The notes under the pieces: generated by a model
Told to the model about the DNA's origin: nothing
Seen by the model: only the letters and a program-made list of their open reading frames with translations
Databases searched by the model: none
From: Zygaena filipendulae
Taxonomy: Eukaryota; Arthropoda; Insecta; Lepidoptera; Zygaenidae
DNA length: 64,000 nucleotides
Reading direction: 5' to 3'
Assembly: GCA_907165275.2 (NCBI GenBank)
Contig: OU015675.1
Coordinates: 2,621,501 to 2,685,500 of the forward strand
Translations under genes and position numbers: made by a program
Part shown: positions 1 through 11,400 of the stretch, piece by piece
How the letters are laid out: every line of letters begins with the position of its first letter
How positions within the stretch are numbered: position 1 is the first letter of the stretch

Positions 1-281
1 GCGGATTTTACTCTTTTGTGTATAGATCTCCCAAATACAGCGTATTTTTCTTACTTCGTTTATTTTAAGTTAGCTCTGTGCTCTCCCTACTAAACTTCGG
101 GATTCCCTCGGGACTTCTTGATTCCGGGATAAAAGTATTATAGATATGCATGCAGTTTACACAACATGTTATTATAGATTATAGTGACACTTGGTCTAGG
201 TATTATTTGCTGGTATTTTTTTATTGTACCTATAACTGTTAGTGTTTACTATGTTGGCAGTTGGTGTAACTTTAAAATCTA

Positions 282-477
282 ATCTAATATTATAAATCAC
301 GTGTCACGTTGTTTGTCCGCGATGGACTCCGAAACTATACTGAACGGATTTTGATAAAATTTTGTAACCATTCATAAAATGGTCCAACTTAAAAGATAGG
401 ATAGTTTTTATCCCGGAATTCCCGCGGGAACTCCGACTCCAAAATTACCGCGGATGAAATCGCGGGGGACAGCTAGT
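282..477 (-). repeat. CCGCGG-family dispersed repeat, 'CACGTG-tail' subfamily
   Basis: On the minus strand it runs from a cccgcgatttcatccgcgg head through ggaattccgggataaaaact and ccgttcagtatagtttcgg to an ACGTGACACGTGATTTATA tail. Copies at 31538-32046 belong to the same subfamily. Confidence 0.8.
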
Positions 478-499
478 AAATATCTAAATATCACAAACA

Positions 500-590
500 G
501 ACAGTATGCTACTGGGAGTTTGGCGTGCAGCGCCTTCTCTTCAGCCGTCACGCTTAGAAGTTGTAGAGCGGATGTTTAAAGGGACGACAA
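500..590. repeat. LINE-like 3' fragment
   Basis: Contains gtgcagcgccttctcttcag followed by a decayed aagttgtagagcggatg. The same order (cagcttcttctcttcagcc, gaagctgtgaagggtggat) occurs at 29053-29211, marking a shared element. Confidence 0.5.
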
Positions 591-700
591 AAAAGATACC
601 TACTTACCAGTGGCGAAGGTACCATAGAAGCCGATTCCCACCGGCTTCCCTTCAGACGCAACATCTCTCTCCGTAATTGAGAACGTTGTCGGGGATACAG

Positions 701-775
701 GGAAGGACTTTTTATACCGAAATTCCCGCGGGAACTCCTGAACTTATCGCAGGTGAAACCGCGGGGAACAGTTAA
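701..775 (-). repeat. CCGCGG-family fragment
   Basis: Minus-strand head of the dispersed repeat (ccccgcggtttcacctgcg, then cccgcgggaattt). Truncated. Confidence 0.7.
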
Positions 776-1956
776 TAGTTTAATAAGTTGAAATTAAAGT
801 AGATTTCCGGCTTCCCTCTCTCAATATTTCACCCTTCGCCACTGCTACTTACCCTTACCCTGTTAATGTTTTAAGAGCATTTTAATTTATTTAATTACCT
901 ATGTCACTATTGAAGCTTTCTATCGGTCAAATATTTTTAGAAATATTTCTCCATGATGAATCTGCTTAACCAAAGCGCTTGTTGCCGCAATTATATATAG
1001 TGTAGAATTACAGATACCTACATAGATAGATAGACAATTATTATTAAAGGTTTTGCATACTCTACAACGTGTTAATGAATTAACTGAAAACTTGATACAC
1101 CCAATTTAAAAAAATAAACAATAATATGATTAAAATATATTTTATGTCGAAAAAATTTATACTTAACTTACTTTTATTCAACATTAGTTTGGAGGTTACC
1201 TATCTACGAAATTCCAAGCGCTACGCCCGCGCCTACCAGTTTGAATTTTTTTGCTGCGGGCGGCGTACGCGCCAAATATTGTATTAGGTATAAATAATTT
1301 AGACATGGGCTAATTAAAATAAAAAATATAACCTATATTAAAACATAGTGCGATCGATTTGCTAGTCGATTCCAAGCAAACTACTTTCTAGTTTTCAGTT
1401 AATTCATTATCACGTTGTATAAATAAATAGAAGAGATACATATAGGTATGTATAGACTAGATGTGGCCTGCAGTTTCATCCGCACAAATTTCGAATTTTT
1501 CTTGTGTTCTTATATTGTACCGATATAATTCGTCCTTTAATTTACTGTCCAACGACATAAGTTTTGTATTTCTAAGTTCGAAAAGGTACTTAAACGTACA
1601 TCCAGTTCGAAAGTACTTTCCCACGTTCTATAACAAAGTTCAAGTGGAATCATAATTCCCGCGGAAACTCCGAAGTCCGAAGTTAGGGCGAGTAAGACCG
1701 GGATGGGATTAAGCTTGTGTTTAATATAATATAATAGATTCAGCTGGGTCGTGCAGCCACATAGATATATTATAGCGGCCATCGCCGGTCGCTCCAGGCT
1801 ATATACCTACCCGCTATATATAAGCGAGACTATGTACGTGTTTATATACACGGAATATATTACGCAGCCGCGCGTGCGTGTCGCATTGGCTCGTTACATG
1901 AATAAAACAGTTTTGATACTTTAGAAAGGTGGAGAAAACGCTTTATCTAATCGGGC

Positions 1957-2360
1957 ATGATGAAAGAATATAAAAATCAAAATTCTATTTAGTTCGTCAG
2001 GTAGATAGTAAAAAAATAATAGACTCGTATTTTTTGCTTTTTCAAATTATTGAAGAAATACTTAGATAAAACGCATTAAAGTTTAGGAATGGGGACTCGT
2101 GATGTCACAACTAAGTGAGGTCACATGAAATTTTAACTCAATGTATCTCCGTTATTTTTTGATTACATAAAAAAAAGAAAATACGTGTCCAATACCACAA
2201 TACCACTGGTGCGTTTTTAAAGTAATATTTTGTACTATGACCTAGATTACTAAGGTGTAGGTAGGTACTAAAATTTTTTATGTGCTGTGTTGTTCTTCCT
2301 GAATAAATATTGTCTAAGTCTATGTCAATATTTTTTATTAAAATACAAGATGGTCTAATA
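1957..2360. repeat. Palindromic TGACGTCAC MITE, copy 1 (interrupted)
   Basis: Left part with aaaatcaaaattctatttag and gtatttttt, a centre with tgatgtcac and ggtcac, and gttattttttgattac. The right end (aatattttttattaaa, agatggtc) is displaced to 2326-2358 by about 130 extra bases. Related copies lie at 17944, 46036 and 59357. Confidence 0.65.
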
Positions 2361-2400
2361 ACTTGAATTTGGTCATCTAGCCCATTGGTATTTTTCAGTC

Positions 2401-2523
2401 TTATGTATGTTGTTTGTTACGCTTTCACGACTTAAATAAACTGACATATAATACTGTGGACACAGAATTCCCGCGGGAACTCTGAAATTAACATGGATGA
2501 AACCATAGGCAGGTACAGCTAGT
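2401..2523 (-). repeat. CCGCGG-family fragment
   Basis: Carries the tail marker tttgttacgctttcacg and the head region cccgcgggaactctgaaatt ending acagctagt. The middle is lost. Confidence 0.7.
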
Positions 2524-2912
2524 TTTAAAAATAGCAAACATTAAGCCATCTGTTTGGGACTTTAAATAATGTGTCGCTCTTTTTAAAATGGAAAACTAAC
2601 TTGACAGAATATGTGCGTCATTGTGGCCTCTATATTCTGTGCTTTCGTTATCTGCTAAGATCTTACATACCTACTTACTCTCGAGATTGAAACTAGCCAT
2701 AAGCAATTCAAAAGTCAAAAAATAAATCTGAGCCTAACTTCACGTATCAAGATCGTTCGGATAGACAACAGCAAACGGCTCGCAGTCCACTCTGCTTTTA
2801 ACTATAACTACGATATAATACTATGTATTTAAGTGTATACCGACACAAATATATACTTCAGTGTAGCTATTTCAACTAAATGTATATACTATGTAATAAA
2901 GTACATATTACC

Positions 2913-3129
2913 AGATGTGCCCCGCGGTTTCACCCGCATAAGTTTCAGGATTCCCGCAGGAATTCCAAAGTAGAATTCCGGGATAAAAAGTACCCTATGT
3001 CCTTCTCTGTAGTATCTCTGAAAACGTATATTATGCAAAATTTGATGATGATCGGTTGAGTCGTCTAGGCGTCAAAGCGTATAACAAGCAGACACAGGCA
3101 GCTAGAGTTACTTTATAATATTAGAGGAT
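2913..3129 (+). repeat. CCGCGG-family dispersed repeat, near full length
   Basis: Head gtgccccgcggtttcaccc, middle gggataaaaagtaccctat and gatgatgatcggttgagtcg, tail ttactttataatattag. The layout is that of the common lepidopteran element. Confidence 0.85.
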
Positions 3130-4072
3130 TTTAACTAGCTTTTGTAATTCCTACAATGTACATAATATTATGTGGTAAAAATGGGTAAAAATCACATCCG
3201 GAAAAAGGCATAGTTTTATTCTCGCATATAATACGTATCTATCTATCTAGATTGTAAAAACATACCTAGTCTATACATACAGTATTATACATATTTATAG
3301 GAATATGTGTTTGTCTAGCTTTCAGCTTTCACGTCGCCTTAGCAACGGAGCAACGTGTTTTTTGCACATTTGTTGATAGTTGCACAGAAAGGCATAACAA
3401 CAAGATAATTACATATCTGTACAAGATAATTACAGAAAAAAAAAATTATAATTTTTGCCTTAGAATGCACCGTTCGTATCTATCCCTATTATAAATGCGA
3501 AACTAAAGAATGGATTGCAATAGTTTTAAAACAAGTTACCTACTTTATTACCCAAAAATGGGACAATTTTCTTTTTTCAGTTAGATACTCAAGTGTATGG
3601 ACGTCTGTAAGGAAAGCCATGTTTTCGCTAGCCGTAATTTTGTTCAATTTTGTGGGAATATTGATGTATAAAAAGTAGGTGAAGTATATCAATGTGTGGA
3701 AATAACGGCCCGATAAAATATCTGCTTATAACGTTGTGGTCGTAGTTGTGGTGTTCCATTTTTAAAATATATGCTTTGTTTTTATAACGATTCTTTTGGA
3801 TTCTTTCAACAAAAGTGCCATTGAAGTAGGTTAGGTAGGTATATCTGCAGCTGAGGTCTGTATAAAAATAACCTTATAAATAGTATAAGTTTTTGATTAT
3901 GTTTATATTTTATTTCCTGCCTTCATTATAGTAGGTGGTAGTACAGTAACATCCATCTCCTATAGTAGATAATATTATATAGTCTCTAATTCCCCCTAAT
4001 TACTGCGTGCCCATACCTATCCTCTATCCATTGTAATTTACTTGTGTTATGGTAATTAACACCATACCGTGT

Positions 4073-4206
4073 ACTTACGTGCAATGGTGCAGTACGCACA
4101 TATCCCACCGGAAGTCAAAGCGCACCTGTTTCCGGTCTGCTGTCGCTTCCGGCGGCGAGTGTACCGCGACGTGGTGTACGGTTGCGAGCGAAAGTGCTCG
4201 CTGGTT
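4073..4206 (-). other. Candidate exon, unknown minus-strand transcript
   Basis: A GC-rich patch in AT-rich DNA ends, on the minus strand, at a perfect donor (GCAC|gtaagt near 4073). The minus frame is open through the patch (for example EHFRSQPYTTSRYTRRRK), but the composition is low-complexity and I recognise no family. It could be a 5' exon of a gene to the left of the window, or chance. Confidence 0.25.
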
Positions 4207-4620
4207 CGATGTTAGTGTCCTCCAAACATAGATACATGAGCATAGAAGTTTTTAGGTAGAATGGAAACTTTTATGCTATCAGTTTTTTTAAGTAAACCGA
4301 CAGTATTTTTTTATATCTGCCTTATAAGTGTTACTTCATAATTAAATTATTTTTATTATTTTTGATGATTGTTTTCGGTAACTAATACCTACTTATATGG
4401 ATTATTTTTATAATAAACAGTTTTTATAATAAACAAGTTACCATTCTATGTAGATTTAAAATTTATTAGATTAGTAGTAATATCCTAGAGAAATATGAAG
4501 TAATACCTACATAATAGCTTCAAGTAATAATATATACTACGTATAATTTTTAAAATTAAGTAGGTATAGTATTTTATTACTTTAAACATTGTTAATTTTG
4601 AGAGTTAAAAATACTTGTAT

Positions 4621-4708
4621 GGCCATCTAGTGACAAATAGAAAATAGATTTTGCTAAAAAGAGGCTCTCTTATCATGGTACACCTACTGCTCATTAGATG
4701 GCGCTGCA
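4621..4708. repeat. Short inverted-repeat element
   Basis: Ends GCCATCTAGTGA and, inverted, TCATTAGATGGC; about 90 bases with imperfect 12-bp terminal inverted repeats, like a tiny MITE. Confidence 0.4.
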
Positions 4709-7700
4709 TGTAACTACGTTTATATTATTTTTACCGTGAGATAATATTTCTATATTTTTAATATTTTGGTAATTATATTAAAGGATTGAGGAGGATGTAA
4801 TAAATGAATAAAATAAAAGGTACCGTATATGAAGATATTATATTTTCAAAGAACATGTATTGTTTTCTTATATTTTCAGCATAATTGCGGTCAATATGTA
4901 GGTACAACTTGTAAAAAGAAACACTGTTAGATACAATAATAATTTACCATTATTATTTTATAAATCCCATTACAATTATAACAAGTAACTAATAGCCTTT
5001 ACTTTTAAATATCAATAACTTTATATTTATTGTGTCTTCGATCGTAGGTAGATACTTTAAGAACTCTAGACCAGTTTGCCTACACACCATTCCAAGAGAT
5101 TTTTCTTAAAGATTTTTTTTTATGTAAGTAGGTAATTTAGGTCACCCTTGAAGCTGCAACTCTCATTCGAAAATTATAAAATGGACAGTATCTTTCAAAA
5201 ACAACAATTTATAATTTTTACCGGCTAAAAAACCATTCTCTAAGCAAATACCTATTGTGTACAGTAGGTACTTATAACTTCGTTCTATATTTTTACAATA
5301 AATTTTTAAACTTCTTCGATTCGAAGTAAAAGCCTAGAAAATACAAAAACTCTACCTTTGCTTAGGTTCTTATAGGACCTATCAAAAAATAGAAATAATT
5401 ATTCTGAACCCTTTGATTATAATAATATCATACTTATCATACTTTGTGTCTGATCATTATAAAGGTAATAAACACGACTAATGTTCGATAATTATGTGTG
5501 AAAAAAAAAACTTTCATTTTTGGCAGAATAATATATTCCAGACAAAGTTTTAATAATTAAAAATTATTTTCGATGGATCATTGCAGCGCACCGACTAAAT
5601 ATTCGGTATACCTACCTACTATTTTATAAAATCTTCACACTAACCGTACAAACACACGACATTTGCGATTTGTGTATAAAAAAGCCATTACAGTCGATTC
5701 TATTTAACTTTATTATCCATTGAATCAATAGTCAATACATACAAACAACAAGTTAAATCTAGGCTATTTTTACCATAGACACAGTTTTCTTTGTCGGACA
5801 GGGTAGTAAATAACTATACCTACTTGAACTATTTTCAAAATAAAACCTCGAATCTTAAATTATGAGAATTATAAGTGGGTAGGTTCTTAAATAAAATTAA
5901 AATGCATTTAGAACCATTTAGCAGCATTTTATTTTTTATTGTTGAATGGAGAGTCTTCGTAATTCAACGATGCCTAAAAATTATATTGGTGTTGACTGAC
6001 AATCCAAAAAAATATTAGAAATGAGAATGAAAATAATAGATATCTATATATAGAATATACGGAAAATTTTACAAGAAATCTTAAAAAGAAAGACTAGAAA
6101 ATATTTGGTCAGTCATTCCTGAGTTGAAAATTAAATGAGTATAGGTACAAATCAAAATAAATTAATGATACCGTTTTCTTCGACTGAATGAAGTGAAATT
6201 TATTATTTTTTATATCACATAATATTCAGTATGTATTGATTTACAAAGATTTCGTATTAATGATACTTATTATAAAAAAGCTCAAAATATTTGTTCCTTT
6301 TTTTTTAAATTTATTTCATCGGTTATTAATATAATAATAATAATTAGCTGCCATTATTTCCATTTTTCCGCAAAGTCGTTCATTTTGGCGCCATCATTAA
6401 CAGCTTTTCCAGACGACCCGATACCGATCAAACTCCGTATAATAAAGCAAAATTAAAAAATATTTTGCTTTTTTAATTTTACTTACAATGTAAGGCAGTG
6501 CTTAAGTCATTAAAACGTACAAGCATTCGGTTTTATGTAAGAAGATAGAAACATTAATTCCCTTTTTTTTCTGGGAAAATGCCTAGATAAATATCTCATT
6601 CATGAAAAGCTAATATTAAATACGTTGTTTAATGCAATGATATGACAGTAAGCATTTTTGTTTTTCTTATTTTCTTTGTGCATGATATGTAAAAAGTTAT
6701 AAACTAAATTTCATTTGCCTACAGCGACCAAAAATTTAGCGATTAGGTAGTTAAATTAGGTATTAGTTAAAATCTAAATTAGAGATAATGCAAAATATCT
6801 GACACTCAAAGATCATTGATTTGACGATGTGATGGGTTTTTTACCAAAATGAAACCCAGTAGAATCTACCAACCTATGATTACCTGTGATTCTTCTTGAA
6901 CCTAAAATTGCAGGTTTTCTTATATTTTATATCTATTGCATTAGAACCTAAACAGTGGATAGGTACCTACTATTAATGATAATAATAAATACCTACTTAT
7001 TCAATATTTAATAGTTATTATAATAATATTTTCATTAAATAATTAATTAAAACAATTATGTAGGTAATTTTATTATTTAGGTAATTAAAATGTATTTTTG
7101 TTGTATACATTAAAAATAAACAGAGTGGCGATAAAAACATTATTAGTTAGGTATAAGTAGATTTGACTAGATTGATAAAAATATAGACACCGATCATGGA
7201 TTTTAAACTTTACTTTTTAATAAACTATTGGTTAAATGTAGATTTATTTATTTATTGCTCTAAAGTTGTCACCTATATAGATACATTTCGCTTAACGAGT
7301 GCAACATTTCTGCTAAGGTTTATACTATTATAATAACATATATTTCGTATGTAAATATTATTGTGATATTGGGTATAGAAAATATTTTGAATAGGATAGT
7401 TAAATTTTAGTAAAAATAAACATCTTATTTCTTTTTATGTGTTGTGTCTAAATCGAAACAGAATAAAACGAAACGTGATCAAAACAACAAATTTATTAAA
7501 AAAATAAAAATCTTAAATATTAAATTAATTTCCAAATCATAGATTAAGTATATATTTTTTTACTTGAAATCCCGTGAATTGATATTATAAATAAATGAGA
7601 TATCTATACCTAAATGGCACAAAGTTGCAAGCTGATGACGCATTTTTGTTGTTTTTTTTTTTATTATTCAGCATTTGGTGTCTATCATGGCATTCGGGTG

Positions 7701-8267
7701 ATAAGCAATGAGAGGGCAAGGTAGCGGGTGATAATGGCGGCAAAAGTGTGAGTTAATGCTAAGGCCACTGACAATACACATTTACGGTTGTTTTTGACTT
7801 AGCTTTGCGACGTCATAGCACTGTTGCTGGGATGTCCTCCTCCTGAAATTTTAAGCATTGACCATTGACATACCACCAAAAATTCAAGACACACAATCAG
7901 CGTTTAAAAAAAAAACCAAAATTATCTACAGTTTAAACTGAGCGTTGATTTCGATTCGTTCGAAAATCCGATACATCTGTGTATCAACCTTGTGGAACTT
8001 TTAACTTATTTTCCTCTGTGTTGTTGTTAAGTTTTTTTTATCATTAACAAACAAAAAACAAGGTGATTGTAATATTTTATTATGTTTAACTCTGCAGATG
8101 ACTCACTTAAACTGACGACGCGCGACGGTTTTAGTTCCCAAAGCCTTACTAAATTCGTTATTGCATTATGAAAACCAAACGGAATAATGTTGTTAGTAAA
8201 AAAACACATTGATTATTTCAATCTAATACTAATAAGTCTCTGTATGAATTACAAAAATATGAGTTGT

Positions 8268-8273
8268 TTTATT
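8268..8273 (-). terminator. brp: candidate polyadenylation signal, brp ERC-type 3' end
   Basis: AATAAA on the minus strand about 60 bases after the TAA of exon 19. It is the first canonical signal after the stop. More AATAAA-like sites lie further down in this AT-rich DNA, so usage is not certain. Confidence 0.45.
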
Positions 8274-8332
8274 GTATTATCAAACAAAACACCTGGCCAC
8301 TCACAAACCCATTCTCAATACGTTTCAATTGT

Positions 8333-8470
8333 TTATACCCAAATAATTACATTTTCTTCGCAAGCGGCAAGGAGGTCATCGGCCAAGGTCAGCTCCGGGG
8401 TAGAGTCTATCTCTTCCTGCATTTTGGGTTCCTGGTAGATGGTTCTTTCGATCTCCACTAAGCGTTCATT
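8333..8470 (-). CDS. brp: brp exon 19 (ERC-type last exon, PDZ ligand IIWV)
   Basis: Acceptor ctttgacag|AAT, 45 codons and TAA at 8333-8335. It encodes [20 protein letters not shown], then an acidic stretch with [13 protein letters not shown], ending -IIWV. A hydrophobic C-terminal valine with the pattern x-I-W-V is a class II-like PDZ ligand. It sits where vertebrate ERC1b/ERC2 (CAST) end in -GIWA, the motif that binds the RIM PDZ domain. An AATAAA lies about 60 bases downstream. Confidence 0.88.
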   Translation of the reverse strand, partial: NERLVEIERTIYQEPKMQEEIDSTPELTLADDLLAACEENVIIWV

Positions 8471-11400
8471 CTGTCAAAGTAATTATATAGCTCATATTCA
8501 CGCTAGTGGTTTAAAGGGGCGGGTAGAGAATATGATGAGTAACAATTTAGTTGTTGTAGCGGTTTATGAACCTGGATTTTTTTATTCCAGTCTGTACTCT
8601 ACGTCAGTACAGTAGAACAGTTTGGATGTTTTCTTTCAAGTTCTATTGGTAGGATCACAGAGAAAATAAATAAAGACGACTAGAGAGAACATATAAGCGG
8701 GGCAGGCGCGCCGCGTTTGCAAAGGAAGTTAGAGAAAATACCTACTTCTTTTCCCATTAAATTCCCAAAACTGTGAATTTTTAAAACAATGACAAAAACG
8801 CAACTGAAAGGCATAAATTTCGTTACATTAATGGATGTTTATGTGCGTAGGTATTGAATAGTTTTGTGTACAAAAATCAACCGACTACATTGATTTTCAT
8901 TTGTTTCCATAATAAGTTTATGTCCCTTCTATCTGTTCTGTGGGTAGAATTATTATTATCAATGGACGTATTTTTTTCCATTTTGTTTTACCCCACGTCA
9001 CAGTAGAACAGATTGGAAGTGTTTTTACTGATCGAACTATCGAGGGAACTGGATGATATAGACCGATTGCTATTACTATATTTACCTCAACTTTCAGCCT
9101 ATTCAGCAGTTTATCTCGCTCGCTTTTAAGCGTGTCACATCTTATTGTCTCACTCTCATCTAATACCCCTTTCATTTCAAGATCAGCGATTTGGGAATCT
9201 TTCTCGCTGATAGTTGTTTCTAGTATTTCTTGTCTGAAAAAAAACCACACATTTATTCAAATATATGTAATATGTTGCTCAAAAGTGTTTTTTTGTGCCA
9301 AGACTATACCTACATATATTTCTTAATTTTTTATCGAACTTAATGATTAGAATATAATTTTAATGCTTGTGCTCCCCGCTACTGGCGAAAAATTGACAAA
9401 TCTCTTGATGGCATTTCTAATCAAAATAATATGGTATAATGAACGCCATCTATTAACAATTATTGTTTGTTTATCTAATGTTAATTATTAACTATTTGTT
9501 TAACTAACTAACAAATTGTTAGATAAAAGATGGCTGTCAGATTCACTTGCATCACAATGTTGGTACAAGTTAGCTAGTTTTATATTATTTATTAAAAGTT
9601 TGTTTACCTACTATTCATGTGGTGCCAACCATAGATTTAGAATTTTTTTTGGTGCCAACCTTTTTTTTTTCAACTTACATAACATGTGACAATTGCCGCA
9701 GTGCCCCGTCCCTCTTCACCCGGCAGTCCTGCAGCGAATACTCCAGCCACTTGAGCCGCCTCAGCACAGACGAGCACGTCTCACAATTCATTACTGACGC
9801 GTTTTGCAGCGATAGAATACGTTGCTCCATCTTTTTCATCTGGAACGCAATAAAAATTTTTTTTAAGTATTCTTTTACACACTGTGTAAAAAAAATACAT
9901 TAAGATTTAAGACATTGCTTAATTTTTCCAGATTAGTATAGTAATCTGGAATAATAATTTCTCCTGATGATGTCATAACATTTTTTACGCTTAAAAAACT
10001 TATGATAGAATGATTTTTTTTAATTCCTTCTAAGGGGGTAAACTTATAACTAGGGGAAGAAGTGACAGTTTATCATAGAAACTGGTAAAAGCTGCGAATA
10101 AATCAAACGCAGGTGGCGATTATCTACAATCTAGTATACTAGGACTACATAGGAGCGTGAGAGTAAGTCAAATCATCGTCATCAACAATTCGTTTGCTAT
10201 AAACCAAGGTTCTAATATTTTTTTATTTTTATTTTACATACTAATTTTATGAAATTTTCTTACCTTCTGTAATGTTAGAATTCTTCTCTCTTCCTCTTCA
10301 TAGAAGACCTTTTCTCTTTCGGCCGCTATCATAAACGATTCTTTCAATGCCTCCTCTAATTCTATTATTCTTTTACTCTTATAGTCAGCCGCCATGACGC
10401 CGGGTTTTCTATTTATAATCTCTTCTAATTCATTGATTCTCTCATCTTTACTTCTTACAACAGCTAAAAGCTGCTCGAATTCGGCTATATTATTATTTTC
10501 TCTCAAAGCTTCTTCTAGAATAGCTATACACCGTTGTTGTTCTATTATTTTAGAATTTTTTATACCAATTTCTTTGGTGAGTTCTGTTATTTTTCGCGCT
10601 AATCTTTGCGTATTATTTGGCTCATTTCTATTACTCATTTTGTAGGCAATATCCAAATTGTTATCGCTTCTGCTAAATTTACATTTATCAAGCCTATCCA
10701 CTACCTTACCGCTCTTTTGCAATTCGAAAAAACTCCTACTTTTCTTTATATTGCTTGTAAGTGTTTGCCCGTCGGATATCTTTAATACTTCCGATAAAAT
10801 CAACGATGATTCGTTCAATTCAATTTCTAAATCGACTACTTTCATTTTGTTTTCTTCTAATTTAGCCTTCAATTGATCTCTTTCTTTCAGTGTGTTTGTA
10901 ACGTCGTTAATGGCTGCCAATTCGTTCTGTCGCGATCTCGATAGCTCCTATCAGGGTTAGAATGGAGATGTAAAGAAAAAAAATAAAATAAAATCAGCAT
11001 AAAACAAAAACGGAATAGTGATTTTCATTTACTTTAACAACAAAATGGTTGTAACAATATAAAAATTCAAAATAACTTAAGAAAAGGGTCAACATAGACT
11101 TGATTTTTATTTGTTCATACTGATACTGCTATTTTGCATAACACACATGTGATGTAAGCTGGGAAATATCGGCTAAAGGACGACTTACTTTCTTCTATCT
11201 TTACAGATACTTTAAACAGTTTTACAATTTTTATTCACTTTAACTATAATAATTCTCATTTATCATTCGACACTTAAAAGATAATTTCCGCTGAACACGA
11301 ATCAAAATTATTTTCTATATTGTATTTAATTTTAATTTCTGCTTTTATCAGACACCACTTAAAATGTATGCGATAAATAATTACAGTTAGTTACCTTAAC

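Larger units (their letters stand above)
1..8267. other. Intergenic, downstream of brp
   Basis: AT-rich DNA with no convincing gene. It holds several dispersed-repeat copies, an interrupted palindromic MITE and a LINE tail in the first 3.2 kb. Beyond a GC-rich patch at 4070-4210, the rest (3130-8260) is plain, with many GTAGGTA/TACCTAC motifs typical of lepidopteran intergenic DNA. Short frames at 1461, 1537 and 8027 overlap repeats or lack exon signals. Confidence 0.75.
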
